Source of the DNA: Minisyncoccota bacterium
GTDB taxonomy: Bacteria > Patescibacteriota > Minisyncoccia > Phycocordibacterales > UBA12079
Assembly (NCBI GenBank): GCA_028689435.1
Contig: JAQTWD010000003.1
Coordinates: 1-42,177, forward strand
Length of the DNA stretch: 42,177 nt
Direction of reading: 5' to 3'
Made by a program: the position numbers and the translations under genes. Positions 37,061 to 42,177 of this stretch are shown piece after piece (position 1 is the first letter of the stretch; every line of letters starts with the position of its first letter). Under the pieces are notes generated by a model that did no database searches, was not told the DNA's origin, and saw nothing but the letters and a program-made list of their open reading frames with translations.

Positions 37061-37507
37061 CTATAGACTATCGACTTTTTTAATTCTTCTTAAATGTCTC
37101 TCATCCTCAGAAAAGGCTGTGTTGAGCCATAAATTGACTGCATTTTTTGCCGTATCAAAAGAAATAAACCGCGCTCCCAAAGACAAAACATTTGCATCGT
37201 TGTGTTCGCGAGACAGTTTAACTATGTCCATATCACCCCCGTAATAAACAACGGCACGAACATTTTTAAAACGATTAGCGACAATAGCCTCTCCTTGTCC
37301 TGAACCACCCAAAATAATTCCTTTAGAATTTTTCGGATCTTTTGAAACCTTTTCTGCTACCTTTGAAATGAAATCTGGATAATCATCTTGCGCATCAAAT
37401 TCAAATGCTCCCTCGTCAGAAACATCAAAATCCTCGTTGATTAAATATTCAACAATTTCTTTTTTTAACGAAAAACCGGCATGATCCGATCCAACATAAA
37501 TTTTCAT
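37061..37507 (-). CDS. rpiB: ribose 5-phosphate isomerase B (RpiB/LacAB)
   Basis: MKIYVGSDHAGFSLKKEIVEYL, GIILGGSGQGEAIVANRFKNVRA, REHNDANVLSLGAR. Confidence 0.93.
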   Translation of the reverse strand: MKIYVGSDHAGFSLKKEIVEYLINEDFDVSDEGAFEFDAQDDYPDFISKVAEKVSKDPKNSKGIILGGSGQGEAIVANRFKNVRAVVYYGGDMDIVKLSREHNDANVLSLGARFISFDTAKNAVNLWLNTAFSEDERHLRRIKKVDSL

Positions 37508-37540
37508 ATATTCATTATACTACAATAAAAAATACAACCC

Positions 37541-37571
37541 AAAAAGTTGGCGGTCCAACCGCCAACTTTTT
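37541..37571. repeat. REP-like palindrome 1 (loop CCA), overlapping the RAYT stop codon
   Basis: AAAAAGTTGGCGGT-CCA-ACCGCCAACTTTTT. Confidence 0.95.
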
Positions 37572-38244
37572 AATCCCCATATCTTTTTTCATTTATATTT
37601 TTTGCTATTCCTTCTGAAATCTTTTTATAATTATTTATATCTGTGTATTGTCCTAGAATAATTCCCTTTTCACACAAATTATACTTGCTATTTTTATTAG
37701 TGTATTCATCCCAACTAGATCTATTTGGTATTGAATCCAAAAAATGTTTTCCGAATTTTTCAAATTTTGGGTGAACTTTGTTATTTAAGTTAACATAAGC
37801 GCTTGCATACAATAATTGTTCATTTGTTTCTATATGAACAGCCTTGAATTTGCCTTGAAATAACGCCCCACTTCTTTCGTATTTATTATTGATATACCAA
37901 GTATAGCCACCATTTAATCTTTTCATAAATTCACTTATTCCACCTTCAACCAACTGTTCTAATATAAAATGGTAGTGATTTGGATTTAAACAATAACAAA
38001 TGATATTTACCAATCTTCTTTTATCTCCAGAAAAGTTGGCGGTCCAACCGCCAACTTTTCTAATCTTTTTAGATTTATTTATAAGAAATATATCATTGCC
38101 AGATTCGACATTATTAAATTCTTCCATACTTTGAAGAAATCTAAGTGCGTCATATTTATCCATAAATATATGCCTTTTATCTACCCCTCTGTTGAAAATA
38201 TGATAATATTCCTTTTGAACAAATGGTGTTTTTCTATTTCCCAT
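37570..38244 (-). CDS. REP-associated tyrosine transposase (RAYT / IS200-like Y1 family)
   Basis: YYHIFNRGVDKRHIF, CYCLNPNHYHFIL (HUH), GISEFMKRLNGGYTWYINNKYERSGALFQGKFKAVHI; ATG at 38242-38244. Confidence 0.92.
   Translation of the reverse strand: MGNRKTPFVQKEYYHIFNRGVDKRHIFMDKYDALRFLQSMEEFNNVESGNDIFLINKSKKIRKVGGWTANFSGDKRRLVNIICYCLNPNHYHFILEQLVEGGISEFMKRLNGGYTWYINNKYERSGALFQGKFKAVHIETNEQLLYASAYVNLNNKVHPKFEKFGKHFLDSIPNRSSWDEYTNKNSKYNLCEKGIILGQYTDINNYKKISEGIAKNINEKRYGD
38030..38060. repeat. REP-like palindrome 2 (loop CCA), inside the RAYT CDS
   Basis: GAAAAGTTGGCGGT-CCA-ACCGCCAACTTTTC; translated as RKVGGWTANFS. Confidence 0.95.
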
Positions 38245-38259
38245 ATTTGTATATAATAA

Positions 38260-38294
38260 CACAAAAGTTGGCGGTTGGACCGCCAACTTTTGTG
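38260..38294. repeat. REP-like palindrome 3 (loop TGG, opposite orientation), just upstream of the RAYT
   Basis: CACAAAAGTTGGCGGT-TGG-ACCGCCAACTTTTGTG. Confidence 0.95.
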
Positions 38295-38316
38295 GATATT
38301 TTCTATATTTATATTT

Positions 38317-39411
38317 TTACAAATTTCTACCTGCAGAAAGTACGTGTCTAACGAGAGCGCTCGTATACCCCATTTCATTATCGTACCAAGCCAACACTTT
38401 TACCAAATTTCCTCCCACAACACGTGTAAATGCCAAATCAGCGATGGAAGCAAAACGACTACCAACAATGTCTGACGAAACAATTGGTTCTTCGGTGATA
38501 GCAAACAAATTTTTCCAATTTGGATCCTCGCTCGCTTTTTTCAAAATATTATTTATTTCTTCTACTGTTGTATTTCTCTTTGCAATGAAAGTTATATCCA
38601 AAATAGATCCAGAAATAACTGGCACACGAACAGCAATACCGTCAAAATTTCCTTTCAAATCTGTGATTACCTGTGTTGTTGCAACAGCGGCCCCTGTTGT
38701 AGAAGGAATAATATTTTGTGCTCCTGCTCGACCCTTTCTAAAATCTTTTTCACTTGGAGAATCAACCATTTTTTGTGTAGCTGTATAACCGTGAATTGTA
38801 TTTAACATTGCTTTTTCAATCCCAATTTCTTTTCTCAAAATTTCCAACACAGGACTACCTGCGTTGGTTGTGCAAGAAGCGTTAGAACTAATTTTACATT
38901 TTTTCAAATCATCTTCGTTTATTCCCATTAAAACAGTCGCTCCAATAAAACCGTAATTAGGTGTGTCTGTCATCTGTGTTTTGTTTTCTGTTTGGTCATC
39001 TTTGGAATTTGTGTTTTGTGTTTTGTCTTTAACTGGTGCAGTTATAACAACTCTCTTTGCACCCGCCTCAATATGAGCGTTTGATTTTTCATAAGAATTA
39101 AAAACTCCTGTTGATTCAACCACTACATCTATGTCCAAAGACCCCCAAGGTAAATTCTTTGGGTCTTTCTCACTCAAATATTTTATTTCCCTACCATTGA
39201 TAGAAAGAAAACCATTTTCAACCTTTATATCCAAATCACTTTTTCCATAGGCACTGTCGTATTTCAAAAGATATGCGATGTTTTCAACGCTACCCAGATC
39301 ATTTACTGCGATTACTTCCAATTGTGGATTTTCTTCGGCCAATTTCAAAAACGCTCGTCCGATACGCCCAACTCCGTTTACCGCTATTCTTAATTTTTTA
39401 GTATTACTCAT
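38317..39411 (-). CDS. gap: glyceraldehyde-3-phosphate dehydrogenase, with a repeat-like insertion
   Basis: IAVNGVGRIGRAFLKLA, SSNASCTTNAGSPVL, WYDNEMGYTSALVRHV. Confidence 0.95.
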   Translation of the reverse strand: MSNTKKLRIAVNGVGRIGRAFLKLAEENPQLEVIAVNDLGSVENIAYLLKYDSAYGKSDLDIKVENGFLSINGREIKYLSEKDPKNLPWGSLDIDVVVESTGVFNSYEKSNAHIEAGAKRVVITAPVKDKTQNTNSKDDQTENKTQMTDTPNYGFIGATVLMGINEDDLKKCKISSNASCTTNAGSPVLEILRKEIGIEKAMLNTIHGYTATQKMVDSPSEKDFRKGRAGAQNIIPSTTGAAVATTQVITDLKGNFDGIAVRVPVISGSILDITFIAKRNTTVEEINNILKKASEDPNWKNLFAITEEPIVSSDIVGSRFASIADLAFTRVVGGNLVKVLAWYDNEMGYTSALVRHVLSAGRNL

Positions 39412-39426
39412 ATATTTTAATTTAGT

Positions 39427-39705
39427 TTATAATTTTTGTTCCCCCGTTAGAGATAGGAAACGTTTTAGTCGATTTTTTAAATATTTCTTTCCTGGTCCAG
39501 ATTTTAAATATCTTTCTCTATCATAGGCATCATATATATTTAAACATGCTTCATAATAAATAATTTCAAGAGGACCTCTTCCTTTTGTAGATAAAACAAG
39601 TCCATCACAATGCTCCCTAAAACGTTTCCGTAAATCTTTAGAGCAACCTGTATACCATCTACTATCTTTTTTACTTTGTAATACATAAACGTAATACATA
39701 AACAT
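39427..39705 (-). CDS. GIY-YIG nuclease family protein
   Basis: MFMYYVYVLQSKKDSRWYTGCSKDLRKRFREHCDG...GPLEIIYYEA; start at 39705, the ORF to 39726 probably over-extends. Confidence 0.9.
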   Translation of the reverse strand: MFMYYVYVLQSKKDSRWYTGCSKDLRKRFREHCDGLVLSTKGRGPLEIIYYEACLNIYDAYDRERYLKSGPGKKYLKNRLKRFLSLTGEQKL

Positions 39706-39716
39706 CTCTAACGGGG
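39442..39716. mobile_element. IR-bounded unit copy D (275 bp) containing the GIY-YIG gene
   Basis: CCCCGTTAGAGAT (39442-39454) / ATCTCTAACGGGG (39704-39716), perfect 13-bp inverted repeat. Confidence 0.65.
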
Positions 39717-39887
39717 CGAGCCACATCCGTTTATTGCTACTTTTATTTTTTTCTCCATAATATTTTTTAAATTTTTAATTTTTTAAATATAATCCGAATC
39801 TACGAATTTATCCGAATACTACAAATTACGAATTACCCTAATAATCAACAAATCTACCATTCAAATAATAATCAAAAATTCTTCTGG

Positions 39888-40003
39888 ATTGCTTCGTCAC
39901 TCCGCTTCGCTCTATTCCTCGCAAAGACGAATCTCCTTCGGAAATTCGTTGACGGATTTTGCAAAGCAAAATCCGTCTTCGCGAGCGACAGCGAAGCGAT
40001 CCA
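39888..40003. repeat. GGATTGCTTCGTC...GCGAAGCGATCC inverted-repeat element
   Basis: nested palindromes (gacgaatctccttcggaaattcgt; gacggattttgcaaagcaaaatccgtc); related sequence at about 32995-33052. Confidence 0.7.
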
Positions 40004-40032
40004 CATTGTCCATTCGTCTTCGTTACTATCGA

Positions 40033-42177
40033 CTATAAACTATCGACTACCGGCTCAGTTGTCGTAGCCACTGGCTCTGCTTGCCCCGTTAGAGGCAGAC
40101 TGTCGGAGACAGTCGTGGTCTCTAATGGGGTCACTTGCCCCGTTAGAGGTAGACTGCTGGAAGCAGTCGTCAGCTCTAATGGGGTCGCTGTCGGCTCTAA
40201 GCTATCAACTATCAGCTCTTCCACAATCACCGTCCTCGTACTTGTCGCAGTATTCGTTCCATCAAACACTGTATAAGTAACTATGTATTCTCCTGCTGTT
40301 GTTGTGTCTACTTTGTCTGCGTCTATTGTATCTACGATGAGAGAGTGTCCTTGGCTATCTACTGCTGTGGCTCCTAGATCAGCGTAGGTGCTTCCGATTA
40401 TTATTGTAGCTGGGTTGTTGCCGGTGACGGTTATAATCGGAGCTGTGTATGTTGCGGTACTGTCTACTGTAGACTGTGAACTATCGACTGTATCGCAGGC
40501 TCCTGCGATATTTACCATTGCTCCATTTTGAATTCTCACACAATAAATTTCTCCTGTTACTTCGTCCACCATCTCAATTCCATTCGTAACAACCTTTTCT
40601 GCTGTCAAAGTCTTTACGACAACATCTTTGAAGTAAGCGATCCCGTCAACAAATTTTGCGCCTAAACTTTCTAGATGAGAAAGGACAGAATCAACAACCC
40701 CTGTTGAAACAGTCGGCGTTGAAGAAGCAATAGCTGAGATTTTTGTATTGATTTCCTTAATCGCATTTACCAAAACCGAAGTCAATTTTGGATAATCAAG
40801 GTTCATAATGGTGCCTTTGTCGTCGTGTCCGATTACTTCTGGGATAAGGGTATTTACTTCTTCTGCGATGAATCCGATTTGAGTTGAAGAAGAATTGATA
40901 AAGTCTGATTTCCAATTGAATGATACAGGACGTAATTGAAGTACTGTGTCTAGACCGTATGTTAGATCGTTGATGTTTGTTTTGAATCTTTCTGACGATG
41001 CTCCACAGGCGGTTGTTGATGTTGCTAGTTCTCCGCTGGTTGATATACAAGCGTAATAACCTGTTCCGTCATTGGTTAGACCGGTGAAAGCGGCTGTTCC
41101 GTTTACTGACAAAGTTCTCCATGGGGTGGTGGTGCCGATGCCGACGTTGCCAGTACCATCTGAAACAGTAAGCCATTTATTAACAAAATTTTCATTTCCA
41201 ATATAAAAGTTACTATCTCCATCGTCAGCTAAACCAATGTGGAAATTAGTTGTTCCAACTGTTCTTAAAATTATTCTAGCGTCTCTGGATGTTGCTCCTC
41301 TATCCAAAATTAGATTGGCATCACTCCCAGAATCTAGCTGAAAATTAATAGAATATCCACTCCCTCCTGTTTCTAATTTCTGATTTACAGCTGATGTATT
41401 ACTATATAGATGGAGCATCTCGCTCGGACTCGCCGTCCCCACCCCCACATTCCCATTATTCAACACAGCAAACAAAGAAGTGGTTGCACTTGCTGTAGAG
41501 CTGGCAATGTTAAATAGTGTTGTATTTGTTTCTCCGTTGTTTGCATGGATTGAAAGTTTTGCAAAAGGTGTGGTGGTGCCGATGCCGACGTTGCCATCTC
41601 CTTGCAAGGTCATAATATTTGATTGTGATATGGTGTCCACTACATTATGTAAAAGAAAATTCATCTTATTGCCTGACGCACTAGTATTTGTGACTGTAGT
41701 ATAAATTGAATGATATCTAATATTTGTATCGACATCGGACCTCCCAAATCTTATTTGTTCAGAACTAACTCCAAATATTCCATTTCTTACCGAAGTAATT
41801 CCTCCTTTTATATCAAGTTTTCCTAAGGGTCCGGTTATCCCCACCCCAACATTCCCATTATCCAAAACAGTAAATTTTGGTGAGTTGGCAGAGTCGGCAA
41901 CTTGAAAAGCCGAGCCAGTACCTGTTCCGGTTCCTGTTACTGAAAGTTTTGCAAAAGGTGAGGTGGTGCCGATGCCGATGTTGCCGTTATTAAGAATGTG
42001 CAAGCTATCAACATATGCTCCATTATAGAATGTTTTAAATGCATACCCACCAAGAGTTTGAATGGTTAGGCCAAAATCAGAAGCATTTGTGTATAAGCCG
42101 ACATAAGAGTTCCCATATGTATTTCTCAATTTCAAACCATTTGAATAAGTCATCCCATTTACATCCAATTTATCAAC
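40033..42177 (-). CDS. large surface/tail-fibre-like protein with S74 intramolecular chaperone domain and DUF5011-like Ig domain; 5' end outside the window
   Basis: repeated GNVGIGTTTPFAKLSV; SERFKTNINDLTYGLDTVLQLRPVSFNWK...IGFIAEEV; PIITVTGNNPATIIIGSTYADLGATAVD. Confidence 0.88.
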   Translation of the reverse strand, partial: VDKLDVNGMTYSNGLKLRNTYGNSYVGLYTNASDFGLTIQTLGGYAFKTFYNGAYVDSLHILNNGNIGIGTTSPFAKLSVTGTGTGTGSAFQVADSANSPKFTVLDNGNVGVGITGPLGKLDIKGGITSVRNGIFGVSSEQIRFGRSDVDTNIRYHSIYTTVTNTSASGNKMNFLLHNVVDTISQSNIMTLQGDGNVGIGTTTPFAKLSIHANNGETNTTLFNIASSTASATTSLFAVLNNGNVGVGTASPSEMLHLYSNTSAVNQKLETGGSGYSINFQLDSGSDANLILDRGATSRDARIILRTVGTTNFHIGLADDGDSNFYIGNENFVNKWLTVSDGTGNVGIGTTTPWRTLSVNGTAAFTGLTNDGTGYYACISTSGELATSTTACGASSERFKTNINDLTYGLDTVLQLRPVSFNWKSDFINSSSTQIGFIAEEVNTLIPEVIGHDDKGTIMNLDYPKLTSVLVNAIKEINTKISAIASSTPTVSTGVVDSVLSHLESLGAKFVDGIAYFKDVVVKTLTAEKVVTNGIEMVDEVTGEIYCVRIQNGAMVNIAGACDTVDSSQSTVDSTATYTAPIITVTGNNPATIIIGSTYADLGATAVDSQGHSLIVDTIDADKVDTTTAGEYIVTYTVFDGTNTATSTRTVIVEELIVDSLEPTATPLELTTASSSLPLTGQVTPLETTTVSDSLPLTGQAEPVATTTEPVVDSL

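Noticed and set aside
39442-39716. Target-site duplication at the GIY-YIG unit
   Set aside because: Flanks (tgttcc vs gcgagc) do not match, so mobility of this copy rests only on the shared inverted termini.

Overview
The window is 42,177 bp of an AT-rich, gene-dense bacterial genome. Its character fits Candidate Phyla Radiation/Patescibacteria: ProRS without the editing insertion, split transketolase, standalone Cas2/PaaX-like protein, many small envelope proteins and dispersed palindromes. This lineage call is inference. Nearly all genes are on the minus strand: mrdA-mreD-mreC-mreB, proS, rseP, frr, mnmA, clpB, an HtrA-like protein, ddl, trmD, a KH protein, tsf, rpsB, prfA, rpmE, rplY, two pilin modules, a lytic transglycosylase, class II FBA, split transketolase, rpe, rpiB, gap, and a large S74-type surface protein cut by the window edge. 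tRNA-Tyr and tRNA-Thr are present. The main interest is a dense set of inverted-repeat elements. (1) A family with termini CCCGTTAGARAT...ATYTCTAACGGG sits exactly next to ATG start codons of mreB, the HtrA-like gene, trmD and a Gmad2-like gene. Two copies have perfect 6-bp direct repeats that include the start codon, and a GIY-YIG nuclease gene is bounded by the same termini. (2) A RAYT transposase has three copies of one REP-like palindrome, one of them translated inside its own CDS. (3) A Cas2/PaaX-like gene lies between two 40-bp hyphenated palindromes that are exact reverse complements. (4) A two-copy element shows apparent compensatory changes, making it a structured RNA candidate. (5) Partial tRNA duplications at both tRNA loci share a hairpin element at D-loop-like positions. 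(6) mreB is interrupted by a single in-frame TAG. (7) Repeat-like insertions are translated in mnmA and gap. All calls come from reading the sequence; no searches were run.
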